NCBI GenBank assembly: GCA_903822545.1
Contig: CAIJPN010000229.1
Coordinates: 1 to 45,561, forward strand
DNA length: 45,561 nt
From: an uncultured Anaerolineae bacterium
GTDB lineage: Bacteria; Chloroflexota; Anaerolineae; Anaerolineales; Villigracilaceae
Direction: 5' to 3'
Both the position numbers and the translations under genes were made by a program. The notes beneath the pieces are model-generated. The model was given only the letters and a program-made list of their open reading frames with translations, did not search any database and was not told the origin of the DNA. This document shows, one piece after another, positions 1-8,627 of the stretch. Positions within the stretch are counted from its first letter, which is position 1. The number at the start of each line of letters is the position of its first letter.

Positions 1-114
1 AAATTTTTCCAGATGCCCAAAACAGCCCTTTTTGGCCCTTTTTCGATCCGTTTTTTGAAAATAACACCCCAATTTTACGCACACCAATCGCACAAAGGCT
101 GGATAACGAATCTT

Positions 115-1014
115 ATGACCCCCCAAACCTTCCCCGAATTTCACGCCTGGCTTACATCCCAAGACCGCTCCGAAAAGACGATACTCGCTTACCTGGCAGA
201 CCTGGAACGCTTCGCGACCTGGTTCGAGCAGGCCAACGGCCACCCTCTGACCCCGCCTGGCCTGACCCCCACGGATATTCGCCTGTACCGGACTTCGCTC
301 CAGGAGCGCCATGCCAAACCGGCGACCATTAACCGGATGCTGGCCGCCATCCGCGCCTACGCAAAGTGGGCGCTGGAAACCGAACAAATCAGCAGCGACC
401 CGATGCGCGGAGTAAAGCTGCTCCAGGGACAGAAGCTGGCTCCCAAATGGCTGGATCGCGGCCAGCAAAACAAGCTGATCTCCGCCGCCGAACAGGCCCT
501 GAACGCTGCGCAAACGGATACCGCCAAAATGCTGGCTCAAAGGGACTTGTCGATCATCCAAATTCTTATCCACACCGGTCTTCGGATTGGAGAGTTGATA
601 TCTCTGACCAGGACAGATGTGGTGATGTCGCCCAGGAAGGGCAAGATTATTGTCCGCCAGGGAAAAGGGGAAAGGCGGCGGGAAGTACCCCTTAATTCGG
701 AAGCACGGAAGGCGATCTCGGACTGGATGTCCTACCGGGGCGACGAGGGCACGCTCCTGTTTTCCGGCAAACGCGGCGATGGGATTTCCATCAGCGGGGT
801 GCATCGTCGCCTGGCCGAGTTGGGGCGGATTGCCAAAGTGGAAGTTCACGCCCACACTTTGCGTCATACGTTTTCAAAGAACTTAATTGATGCCGGTGTC
901 AGTCTGGAGAAGGTCGCCAGCCTGCTGGGGCACAGCAGTCTGAATACAACGCGGATATATACAACGCCGGGGGAACGAGACCTGGAAGCAGCGGTAGAAA
1001 GACTGGCAGGGTAG
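115..1014 (+). CDS. Tyrosine recombinase (XerC/XerD-like integrase)
   Basis: Site-specific recombinase of the tyrosine family, which cuts and rejoins DNA through a covalent phosphotyrosine intermediate. With the start at 115 the protein is 299 residues, the usual Xer size. An N-terminal SAM-like DNA-binding domain spans about residues 3-90 and a catalytic domain about 110-295. The catalytic set is visible: R157 (HTGLRIGEL), H247 and R250 (HTLRH), H273 (LGHSS) and nucleophile Y282 (TRIYTT). An in-frame ATG at 13 would add 34 residues with no family resemblance, so I prefer 115, although no clear ribosome binding site precedes it. No tRNA gene, att-like repeat or phage gene is visible beside it, so it could be a housekeeping-type Xer paralogue or the integrase of an element that lies to the left. 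Confidence 0.9.
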   Translation: MTPQTFPEFHAWLTSQDRSEKTILAYLADLERFATWFEQANGHPLTPPGLTPTDIRLYRTSLQERHAKPATINRMLAAIRAYAKWALETEQISSDPMRGVKLLQGQKLAPKWLDRGQQNKLISAAEQALNAAQTDTAKMLAQRDLSIIQILIHTGLRIGELISLTRTDVVMSPRKGKIIVRQGKGERRREVPLNSEARKAISDWMSYRGDEGTLLFSGKRGDGISISGVHRRLAELGRIAKVEVHAHTLRHTFSKNLIDAGVSLEKVASLLGHSSLNTTRIYTTPGERDLEAAVERLAG

Positions 1015-1075
1015 ACGATGCAGCATCCTCGGGAAATCCGGGGGTGTTTTATTATCACAAAAGGCGAATCGCTGA

Positions 1076-1249
1076 AAAGTAGGACCCATATTCACGCAGA
1101 CGGATATCTTTAAGACCAGCGCCGCGCTTGGTGCAAGTGTAGTTGATGTCAACATTCCGGTGCAAATGAAGAATTTGGCCGCCTATAACACCAATCTCGA
1201 AGATGTGCGCGCTTTTCTGGAGGATCAGTTTGAAATGGTATCCGCCTGA
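1076..1249 (+). pseudogene. Orphan C-terminal reading-frame remnant
   Basis: A frame open from the stop at 1073 to a TGA at 1247-1249 encodes about 57 residues with normal protein-like composition (contains TSAALGASVVDV and ends FEMVSA) but no start codon with a ribosome binding site. It reads like the C-terminus of a larger lost enzyme. I cannot name the family. It lies between the integrase and the GH20 operon end, which suits a decayed junction. Confidence 0.35.
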
Positions 1250-1278
1250 ACGTGATCAAGCAGGTTACCGGATTTGAT

Positions 1279-1302
1279 GGCGCAACAGCTTGCCTGTGCG
1301 CC
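1279..1302 (-). terminator. Weak hairpin downstream of the GH20 operon
   Basis: GGCGC-A-ACAG pairs with CTGT-GCGCC around a five-base loop, with one bulged A, just past the stop of the minus-strand operon at 1307. No T-run follows, so factor-independent termination is uncertain; it may only be a 3' end stabiliser. Confidence 0.3.
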
Positions 1303-1306
1303 AATA

Positions 1307-3157
1307 TCAACTTTCTGTGGACATTTGTTCCAGGCGGGCTATGCTGTCGTTCAGCCCGCCGGGGCGGCTACGCAATAGCCAGACCTCACGGTGTTCGGCT
1401 GCCAGCCGACGGGCATCCTGCTGCAGGCTTTCGGGCGTGATGGGTGCTGATTGGTGCAGGTAGCAACCACGCATACAGGCGTGGCGCAGCATGTCGGCGA
1501 CAAATACCAGCTCACGCACCAACCAGTTGGCATCTGCGCGATTACTGGAAGCCCTAGCCAACCGGCTGGTTGCCTGCTCAATGGCAGCTGAAGCCTGGTC
1601 AAAAGCTGCCGCAGAAGGTAGACGTTGGTCGGCGCGCATATCTTGTAGGGGCATTTGCAGTACACCGAACAGAGCAGACATATTGATGGGTTCAATACCC
1701 GCGGTGCGGTACACGTTTCCCAGGTCAAATGCCGCCTGGCCCAATGCTCCAGATGGGTCACCAAAAGCATACAAACTGGAAGCGCGGGCCATATCCAGCG
1801 TTTGGCTGGCTTCCACGGTCCAGGCATAGGCCGCACCGGCAGCGAACCCAATAAAACTGATCGGTAGTGGTTGCCAGTGACCGTTATCGCCCCAGTCGGT
1901 GTTCAAATATCCAATTGCGCCATGCTTCAGACCATTTTCTGCGGCATTTTGCAGGTTTCCCAGCGCATTATCGGTTCGTCCAGCCACTGAATTCCACGAT
2001 GAAGTCCCGGGGCAGACGTAGAAGGGAATGCCGGCTTGTTTGAACTGGGCACCCTGCTGGTCAAAAGGATGGTTGGCTTCATAGCCCCAATCCAGGGCAA
2101 TCACTTCGCGAGGCAGTTCGGCAATCAACTCTGGCGCATGCAAGATAATGTCGCCCCAGAACTGCATGGTGAAGCCGCGCCGGCTGACAGCCTGCTGAAT
2201 TTGCAATAGAAAATCCAGGTAAACGCGCGTCGAGCCGCGTTCTTTGCAGGCTGCTTTGCTGCGTCCGGCGCCCAGGTCGAATGTTTCGTCACAACCAACG
2301 TTAAACATGCGGCTGGAGAAGTGCGGCAGCAGTTCGTCATAGAGTTCTTCCATCAAACGCAAGCTGCCTGGGTCAAGCGGGCACAGACTGAAGGGCCCAT
2401 TCATATAATCGCCCCAGGGTGCTAGAAATCGTTCGTGTGTCTCTGCGAGGTGGGCATACCCTGGATGAACCAGCCAGCGGTGCATGTGGCCGAACGAATT
2501 TTGGTTGGGTACCAATTCAATAAAGCGCTCACGACAGTATGCATCGAGCAGCAGGATTTCTTCCCCGGTGATCGGCGATGCCTGCGCCCAAACCTGTGGA
2601 TGTCGGCGGTAGGCAAAGGTATGCTCTGTGTAAAGCTGAAACTGGTTAATTTTCCAGCTTGCCAACATGTCCACCAGCATATACAGTGTATCCATAGTAG
2701 GCACACGGTCACGGCTAATGTCGAGCATCACCCCACGCGCCGCGAAATCAGGCCAGTCAGTCACATCCAGGCAGGGCAGTATCGGACCGCATTGCTCCAT
2801 TACTTGGTTCAGCGTGCATATCGCATAGAATGCTCCAGCGGGGTCACTGGCTTCCACACGAATATCCTGCCCTGTAATGGAAAGATGATAGCCATCCGCG
2901 GGGAGTACGCCGCCCAGCTCGATTTTTATGCCGATCTGGGCATCCGGCATACCGGCGCCGGCAGTGGTTTGCCAGGCCAGGCCGACCCTGGCAAGGAGTG
3001 CCTGCTGGAAGCGGCGGGCAGCCGCAAACAAGGTCTGAGGGGACGCGCCAGACAGGTGAATAAGTTTATCGCCAGTCAACCGCAGGTTGCCTGGTAAATA
3101 TTGGATACTGCGAGGGGTAGGGAGAAGAATCAGATTAGTCATAGAAGCGTTCATCAT
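1307..3157 (-). CDS. Glycoside hydrolase family 20-like protein (beta-N-acetylhexosaminidase type)
   Basis: Predicted exo-acting hexosaminidase. GH20 enzymes release terminal GlcNAc or GalNAc by substrate-assisted catalysis. The protein has 616 residues: an N-terminal GH20b-type alpha/beta domain (about 8-125, beginning LLPTPRSI) and a TIM-barrel beginning at RGVMLDISRD (about 141). The hallmark Asp-Glu pair is D290-E291 in FNVGCDETFD. There is no signal peptide, so it probably acts on imported oligosaccharides. Its ATG overlaps the stop of the upstream receiver/PAS gene in TAATG, which implies translational coupling. It is the last gene of the LacI-regulator operon. Family assignment is solid; hexosamine specificity is inferred, and distant GH20 members can act on other sugars. 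Confidence 0.85.
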   Translation of the reverse strand: MMNASMTNLILLPTPRSIQYLPGNLRLTGDKLIHLSGASPQTLFAAARRFQQALLARVGLAWQTTAGAGMPDAQIGIKIELGGVLPADGYHLSITGQDIRVEASDPAGAFYAICTLNQVMEQCGPILPCLDVTDWPDFAARGVMLDISRDRVPTMDTLYMLVDMLASWKINQFQLYTEHTFAYRRHPQVWAQASPITGEEILLLDAYCRERFIELVPNQNSFGHMHRWLVHPGYAHLAETHERFLAPWGDYMNGPFSLCPLDPGSLRLMEELYDELLPHFSSRMFNVGCDETFDLGAGRSKAACKERGSTRVYLDFLLQIQQAVSRRGFTMQFWGDIILHAPELIAELPREVIALDWGYEANHPFDQQGAQFKQAGIPFYVCPGTSSWNSVAGRTDNALGNLQNAAENGLKHGAIGYLNTDWGDNGHWQPLPISFIGFAAGAAYAWTVEASQTLDMARASSLYAFGDPSGALGQAAFDLGNVYRTAGIEPINMSALFGVLQMPLQDMRADQRLPSAAAFDQASAAIEQATSRLARASSNRADANWLVRELVFVADMLRHACMRGCYLHQSAPITPESLQQDARRLAAEHREVWLLRSRPGGLNDSIARLEQMSTES

Positions 3158-4713
3158 TAGCCTTTTTTATCATCTGTAACATCCATAATGTTTCCCATGA
3201 TTGCCGGGCATCCATTGATCCCTGCGACGAAGTGCAAGACCGCGATGCAGTTTGTTGTCCCATCTTTGCGAATGCCGTGAAACTCACAAAGGGTTGCGTC
3301 AACTTCCCCAGACATACTCTGGTGGAAATGCTTTTTGATCGATTCGTGGTCGCTCGGATGGATCAATACCAGCAAGTCAGTCCCCATCAATTCGTGTGCT
3401 TCGTATCCAAATGTCCTTGCAAGTGCCGGGTTCACATATACTAACTGTCCATCCTGCACAATATAGACGCCAGTCAAAATGTTTTCACTTAGTGCGTAGA
3501 ACAGATGTTTACTCTCTTGTAGTGATTCTTCCATTTGTTTAAGATCAGTGATGTCTTGAGAAATTATTTGAACGTACTGGACCATACCGGCATCATTTAA
3601 AATAGGCTGGTAAATTGTCCGGAACCACTTTTTTCCAGCCGGGAGATTAAATTGAGTTTCAACGGTTTCTGAAATACCGGATGCAAACACATTCCTCATG
3701 CGCGTCATAAGTTGCTCTCCACGGGTTGGCCCGAAGATCTCTACAACATTTTTCCCCAAGGCATCTCCGCGTTTCATGTTCAAATACTGGGCCGAAAGAC
3801 TATTTTGCATGACAAGACAGCATTCCATATCAAAAATCGAATTTGCTGTGCTCGAATTCTCAAATATAAGCCGGTATCGTTCCTGGCTATCTCTCAAGGC
3901 TTCTTCATCCCGCCTGCGCTCGGTCACATCGATATTGGTTCCAATCATCCGCTGGGGCTTACCATCAGGATCCCGAAATGTTTGAGATGCGGCCTGGATA
4001 AAGCGGACAGACCCGTCTGGGCGTACGATACGAAATTCGGTCGCATATTCTTTCTCACCACGTAAGGCAGCCTGGATATCTTGATTCACTCGATCGACAT
4101 CGTCAGGGTGGACACAGCAGATAAATGCCTGGTAAGCGCCAATAAAGTCTTCCCGGGACACACCATACAACCGGTACATGGAATCGTCCCAGACCAATTC
4201 GTTGCTCACTACATCCCAATCCCATACTCCAATCGAGGCCGCCAGGGTAGCCTGGCGCAGCCTTTCTTCCATATGCCTACGCTCGCTGATTTCACTTTCC
4301 AAAGATAAATTTGCGCAACGCACTGCCAGGTTGGCTTCATACAGCCTGAATGCCATTTTGATTGAGGCAAATAACACGGTTGGAGTGCTGTTTTTTACTA
4401 CATAGCCATACGATGTGATTTTTTCGGCTTTTTCCACCACTTCTTTTTCTGTGTGTGATGATAAAAAGAGAACTGGGATATCATGTTCCTTAAGAATTTC
4501 CATGGCTGCCTGGGTGCCGTCTATGCCCCTGCCCAGGTTGATGTCCATCAGGATAAGGTCAGGATGTTGTGAATCAGCCAGCACAATAGCATCTTCACCG
4601 CTGGATGCCGTCAACACATCATATCCTTCCCTGCGCAACAATTTTTCCTCCCCCATTGCAAGGATAGCTTCGTCTTCAACCAGCAGGATCGTTTTGGGTT
4701 TCTGATCCAACAT
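3157..4713 (-). CDS. Receiver domain protein with three PAS domains and no output domain
   Basis: Signal-transduction protein of 518 residues. Residues about 7-125 form a two-component receiver, with phosphoacceptor D57 (LILMDINL) and the conserved lysine K107 (GYVVKNS). A helical linker is followed by three PAS modules at about 150-270, 275-395 and 400-515, the first with the typical WDWDVVSNELVWDDS segment. Proteins of this build normally continue into a histidine kinase domain. Here the frame stops right after the last PAS (DVTDDKKG), with no H-box or ATPase motif and no DNA-binding or GGDEF domain. It starts 24 bases after the GH78 stop and its own stop overlaps the GH20 start. It may act by protein-protein contact or be a kinase that lost its C-terminus. 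No partner kinase is seen in the window. Confidence 0.85.
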   Translation of the reverse strand: MLDQKPKTILLVEDEAILAMGEEKLLRREGYDVLTASSGEDAIVLADSQHPDLILMDINLGRGIDGTQAAMEILKEHDIPVLFLSSHTEKEVVEKAEKITSYGYVVKNSTPTVLFASIKMAFRLYEANLAVRCANLSLESEISERRHMEERLRQATLAASIGVWDWDVVSNELVWDDSMYRLYGVSREDFIGAYQAFICCVHPDDVDRVNQDIQAALRGEKEYATEFRIVRPDGSVRFIQAASQTFRDPDGKPQRMIGTNIDVTERRRDEEALRDSQERYRLIFENSSTANSIFDMECCLVMQNSLSAQYLNMKRGDALGKNVVEIFGPTRGEQLMTRMRNVFASGISETVETQFNLPAGKKWFRTIYQPILNDAGMVQYVQIISQDITDLKQMEESLQESKHLFYALSENILTGVYIVQDGQLVYVNPALARTFGYEAHELMGTDLLVLIHPSDHESIKKHFHQSMSGEVDATLCEFHGIRKDGTTNCIAVLHFVAGINGCPAIMGNIMDVTDDKKG

Positions 4714-4737
4714 AACACATCCATATTCCTTGCTTAT

Positions 4738-7176
4738 TCAAGAATCGAATAGGAGCATATTTTCCCCGGCTATAAGGATTTGTTTCTGTTCACCGTATTC
4801 AAACTGACCGGTCACGCCGATGGGCAGGCGGATAACGCCGGTCAGGTGTCCGCTCACCAGGTGCAGATCAGCTTCGATCTCGCCCTTGGGGTGCGGCATA
4901 ATGCCATAAATTTCAGTCAGCCCTGCCAATTGCGGCTGAATTGAGACTTGCTCGAAGCCGGCGCTTGCCGGACGAATGCCAAGCAGGGATGCAAAGTAAT
5001 GGTAAAGTGGATGTGCCCCCCAGGCATGGCAATCCGAGCGCACTTTATGCGGGTTGCCGCTTTCATAGGTAGTTTTGAAATCAAAATCCAGCATCTCAAA
5101 CCAGAAATTCATACGCTGCATGAAAATATCCATGCGGCTGAGAACACGGCAGGTTTCAAAGAAGTAGTGCATGAAGTAGACTGTGGGCGGGGTCATCCCA
5201 TCAGCCGAGAATAGGTTGTGAGCGATGGCTGTACGCCGGGATTCGGAGAGCGTGCCGCCTAGAATGGCCAGGCATTGGCTGTGCTCGGTGAAAACGGTGT
5301 GGGAAAGATCATCAGCATACAGGCCCTTTTGCTCATTCCAAAAACAGGCATCCAGGGCAGCGCTGGTTTCGGTTGCCAATCGGCGGGCACGGGATGCCAG
5401 TTCGGGCTCCTGCATGATTTGTTCAAGCTCGGCGACCAGGGTTAGGGCATACACGTATTGCCAGTTGAGCGGCGCACATATCCCGCCAATCTCTCCTCCG
5501 GGAGCCACTCCAGCCGGCCATTCAGGAACCCAGTCGATGTAATTCCAGCCAGCAGGTGAACGCACCAGCCCAGCGGTGTCGCGTAGAACGGTGAAGGCAT
5601 CCATTACGGTGCGTATCCCAGGCATCAGCGTACGGATGAAGTCCAGGTCGCCACGCCAGGTCAGATAATCGTTCACCATTCCCACCCACCACAACGAGAA
5701 GGGCGCGATGATTTGCCGTTCGCGCGATGGGTAGCGAGATTGGGTCAATCCGTTGGTAAGGCGTGAAATGTCGAACATCTTGAGAGCTTTGCGCGGCAGA
5801 CGGTCATCGCGGCTGATCAGGTAGGTGACCAGAGCTTCCAGGCGCGTATCGCCGATATACATTAATTGTTCGTAGAAGGGGCAATCCGCGTAGGTTTCGT
5901 GCGAGTCCATTTGCAGGGCGCGCGTCATAATGGGTATAACCTGCTCCAGACGCGGGTCTGATGCGCAGAAACGGCTCTCATTCTCCAGCGGGTAACGGGT
6001 TTCGCGGAAGATTAGCGACTCCAGAACCAGGGGCTGATCGTGTGTCTCGACCAGGATTTCAACATAGCGACCGGCATTCCACCACAAACCATCAAAATGC
6101 CGCTTTGGCCCTCCATCGGGCAGGTAGGCATTGCCAATTCCATCCTGATTTACCCAAATGGTAGTGAAATATTTGCCTTCTACTTCGCCACGATTACCCT
6201 TATCCATTTTTCCCACATCGTCAAACAGACTTTCCTGCCAATGAATACGAACTGAGCTGTGCTTGCCACCGGAGACGATGAGTTTCTCATAAGCGCAGTA
6301 ATACTCATCCAGGTCAATCAGGATACGGCGATGTGTATCAGGCGGGATGGTCACTGAACCTCGCCCGGCCAGCAACGCTGCCCAGGCAGATTCTTCCGCT
6401 GGGAGATGGTCCGCTGCGCGGATAGGAATGGCGTGTGTAGTGGTTGAGACTGGTGCGGAAATGTTGCGCACACGCCCGATGGGGCGTGTCACTTCCAGCA
6501 TCGGCGGAAGTATGGCCGGAGTTAGCAAGTGTTCGTATGGCTCCAAATGCCCGCGAGTGGAAGCGTTGTAGGCGGGGTGGAGTTTTTGTGAGGAAAGCCA
6601 TCCAGTTCCTGCACCACGCTCGAAATACCAGGGAAAGGTATTCCCATTCACCAGTACCTTGTGCCCGATCCCAATCCCAGACAGTGGATGGGTGAATGTG
6701 TACCCATCCAGCCTCTTGACTTTCCAATTAGCCCGCCCTGTGGCCAGCAAATCTAGGTGACGTTCATCGTCTGGACAAAGCAGGAACCCAGGGTGTGCAG
6801 AAAGTTGTGCCTCGGGGGCAAGATCGCCCAGCGCCCAACAGCGTGCTACCAGGGTGTGGAAGCCAAACCCTAAGCATAAATCATAGGTTTCGAAAAACCA
6901 GTGCAGTCGATCTCCGCGCTCTGGACCTCGCCCGATGCGTTGGCCATCCAGGTAAAGCTCATAACGTTCATCGGCAGTCACATGAACGCGTATTTTTACA
7001 TCCGCATCTAAATCAAAGTGCAGACAATAGGCAGCGACAAATGGCGGGGTCGCTCCTGGCAGGCCAATCCATTGGCAAGGCCAAGGCTGGCTACCATCCC
7101 AGGGGGAATCGGGATTGTAGTTTCCACTAAAAGGGGCAGAATTGATCAGGATGCGGGTAACGTGAGATGTCGTCAT
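4738..7176 (-). CDS. GH78-like alpha-L-rhamnosidase
   Basis: 812-residue six-hairpin glycosidase of the bacterial alpha-L-rhamnosidase type, predicted to remove terminal L-rhamnose from oligosaccharides. N-terminal beta-sandwich regions (about 30-390, including HVTADERYELYLDG, typical of the N-terminal rhamnosidase domain) precede an (alpha/alpha)6 barrel (about 400-740) and a short C-terminal beta domain. The barrel has DCPFYEQLMYIGDTR at 431, matching the GH78 DCPxRDE...GD region, with E436 the likely general acid. No signal peptide, so cytoplasmic. Its ATG overlaps the LacI stop by four bases (ATGA). The rhamnose operon at 36.8-44.4 kb gives a route for the product. The departure from the classical QRDER motif leaves room for a different deoxy-sugar specificity. 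Confidence 0.8.
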   Translation of the reverse strand: MTTSHVTRILINSAPFSGNYNPDSPWDGSQPWPCQWIGLPGATPPFVAAYCLHFDLDADVKIRVHVTADERYELYLDGQRIGRGPERGDRLHWFFETYDLCLGFGFHTLVARCWALGDLAPEAQLSAHPGFLLCPDDERHLDLLATGRANWKVKRLDGYTFTHPLSGIGIGHKVLVNGNTFPWYFERGAGTGWLSSQKLHPAYNASTRGHLEPYEHLLTPAILPPMLEVTRPIGRVRNISAPVSTTTHAIPIRAADHLPAEESAWAALLAGRGSVTIPPDTHRRILIDLDEYYCAYEKLIVSGGKHSSVRIHWQESLFDDVGKMDKGNRGEVEGKYFTTIWVNQDGIGNAYLPDGGPKRHFDGLWWNAGRYVEILVETHDQPLVLESLIFRETRYPLENESRFCASDPRLEQVIPIMTRALQMDSHETYADCPFYEQLMYIGDTRLEALVTYLISRDDRLPRKALKMFDISRLTNGLTQSRYPSRERQIIAPFSLWWVGMVNDYLTWRGDLDFIRTLMPGIRTVMDAFTVLRDTAGLVRSPAGWNYIDWVPEWPAGVAPGGEIGGICAPLNWQYVYALTLVAELEQIMQEPELASRARRLATETSAALDACFWNEQKGLYADDLSHTVFTEHSQCLAILGGTLSESRRTAIAHNLFSADGMTPPTVYFMHYFFETCRVLSRMDIFMQRMNFWFEMLDFDFKTTYESGNPHKVRSDCHAWGAHPLYHYFASLLGIRPASAGFEQVSIQPQLAGLTEIYGIMPHPKGEIEADLHLVSGHLTGVIRLPIGVTGQFEYGEQKQILIAGENMLLFDS

Positions 7177-8204
7177 TTTTTTTGCGAAGGTGGCTGTGAA
7201 GTACTTTGGCGCACAACAAGCTTAGGATAGAGAACGCGATGATGTGCTGCCGCGCTAGGATCCTGAATCAGAGACACCAGATGTTGGATGCTTTGTGTAC
7301 CCAGTGCATGGTAATCTTGCTGGACTGTGGTGAGTGGGGGCGTGCTGAAAGCCGCAAAATCCATGTCATCAAATCCCACAATAGATAAATCCTGTGGAAT
7401 TTTAAGTCCAGCATTGTGCGCGGCCTGTATGGCACCCAACGCGGTTTCATCGTTACCGCAGACCAGGGCAGTAAAAGAACGATCTTTTGCAAGCAGTTGG
7501 CTCATCGCATTGAAGCCACCGCGCATGGTAAAGTTGCCAGGTTCGCTGGGACCGTGTGCTATGTTGTTTGAGCGCAGTACTTCTTGATAGGTAGAGTGTC
7601 GGATACGTGCATCATCATATCTGTCGGTAAACCCGGTGATTTCGGCAAACCGGCTGTGACCCAGATCTATCAAGTGCTGCATAAGCAGCCTAGTGCCTAA
7701 CTCCTGATCAATCAGCACAGAGTTTGTATCGGGGCCCATGTTGCTACCGACAATTACCAGGGGTATCCCGCTACTCAAAGTGAAGATTTCTTTGTATGTT
7801 ACATTGCTCCAAGGCATTAGCAGAACGATCCCATCTACCTGGCTAGCTACGATCTCGGATAACTTTTGCCGCATTTCAGGAAGAGAGTATGCCTGGTGAA
7901 GAGCTGTTAATCGGAATTGGAAACCTTTCTCGTAAGCAACGATTTCCATGAATGGAACTGCTCGCAGGTTGAAGATATCAAAGGCCAAGACATGGATCGC
8001 GTTAGACTTCCCGGTTACCAGGCTGCGAGCGGCGCGATTCGGCTGATAGTTTAATTCGGCAATTGCCTGGTTTACCTTTTCCAGTGTTTGGGGAGAAACT
8101 TTTGACATCTTATTGACGACACGCGATACAGTCTGGTAAGACACACCAGCCAGTTTGGCAACATCGTGAAGGGTGGCAGGCGACGAACCGTTTTTTAATG
8201 GCAT
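7173..8204 (-). CDS. LacI-family transcriptional regulator
   Basis: 343 residues: an N-terminal LacI helix-turn-helix (about 11-57; ATLHDVAKLAGVSYQTVSRV then the hinge helix YQPNRAARSLVTG) and a periplasmic-binding-protein-type effector domain (about 62-335). Such proteins repress sugar genes and release DNA on binding a sugar. It is the first gene of the minus operon and faces the ABC transporter genes. The operator core TGAACGTTCA at 8423-8432 overlaps the -10 of the divergent promoter, and a related TGTGAAGGTTC site follows its own -10, so it probably represses both directions. The same pair of sites recurs at 23528-23688. A Shine-Dalgarno-like GAAAGGG precedes the ATG. Confidence 0.93.
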   Translation of the reverse strand: MPLKNGSSPATLHDVAKLAGVSYQTVSRVVNKMSKVSPQTLEKVNQAIAELNYQPNRAARSLVTGKSNAIHVLAFDIFNLRAVPFMEIVAYEKGFQFRLTALHQAYSLPEMRQKLSEIVASQVDGIVLLMPWSNVTYKEIFTLSSGIPLVIVGSNMGPDTNSVLIDQELGTRLLMQHLIDLGHSRFAEITGFTDRYDDARIRHSTYQEVLRSNNIAHGPSEPGNFTMRGGFNAMSQLLAKDRSFTALVCGNDETALGAIQAAHNAGLKIPQDLSIVGFDDMDFAAFSTPPLTTVQQDYHALGTQSIQHLVSLIQDPSAAAHHRVLYPKLVVRQSTSQPPSQKK

Positions 8205-8274
8205 AGCAAAACCCTTTCAGTATATTTCGCAAGAGAATTCTTCACCATTATACATAAATTTGGGGGTAAACATA

Positions 8275-8320
8275 GAGAACCTTCACACTGGTTTATACCA
8301 TATAAAATGATGAAAAAGTT
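8275..8320 (-). promoter_or_regulatory. Minus-strand promoter and degenerate operator of the LacI operon
   Basis: On the minus strand, -10 TATAAA (8297-8292) is followed four bases later by TGTGAAGGTTCTC (8287-8275), a degenerate form of the TGTGAACGTTCA site on the other strand of this region. A poor -35 (AACTTT, 8320-8315) lies 17 bases upstream. The same 13-base element occupies the matching place at 23540-23528, which argues for a real autoregulatory operator. Confidence 0.6.
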
Positions 8321-8392
8321 AGTATTTGTTGTTTTTTTGTGTTGATATTTGATGAAAAATGAAAATAATAACAAATATCGTCGAATATATGC

Positions 8393-8435
8393 TTGACATA
8401 GCAATGTGTGCCGAATATAATATGAACGTTCACAT
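8393..8435 (+). promoter_or_regulatory. Sigma-70-type promoter with LacI-type operator for the transporter operon
   Basis: TTGACA (8393-8398), a 17-base spacer and TATAAT (8416-8421) form a consensus promoter. The palindrome TGAACGTTCA (8423-8432), extended to AT-TGAACGTTCA-AT symmetry over 8420-8435, begins one base after the -10 and would block RNA polymerase. The -10 box and operator are repeated exactly at 23669-23688 (continuous TATAATATGAACGTTCACAT). Confidence 0.85.
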
Positions 8436-8627
8436 TTTTGAGCATTATCGAATCTCCCGTTTTCGAATTATGTGAAGTGGCGCATCGTATGTCAGCCAAC
8501 GGGCAAATCATCAGTTACAGTTCCGTACCAACACTCGCTTTATTTAGCTTCATGCGCGCGTTACATCGTTACTCAACTCTGTGCGCAATTTGTATTATGT
8601 TGACAGACGCAAACAGGAGAAGTTCGC
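8436..8627 (+). other. Long untranslated leader of the transporter operon
   Basis: About 190 bases separate the expected transcription start from the first permease ATG. The only structure I see is an imperfect stem near its start (CATTATCGAA, 8443-8452, against TTCGAATTATG, 8463-8473). No open frame with a ribosome binding site and no riboswitch class I recognise is present. Confidence 0.4.
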
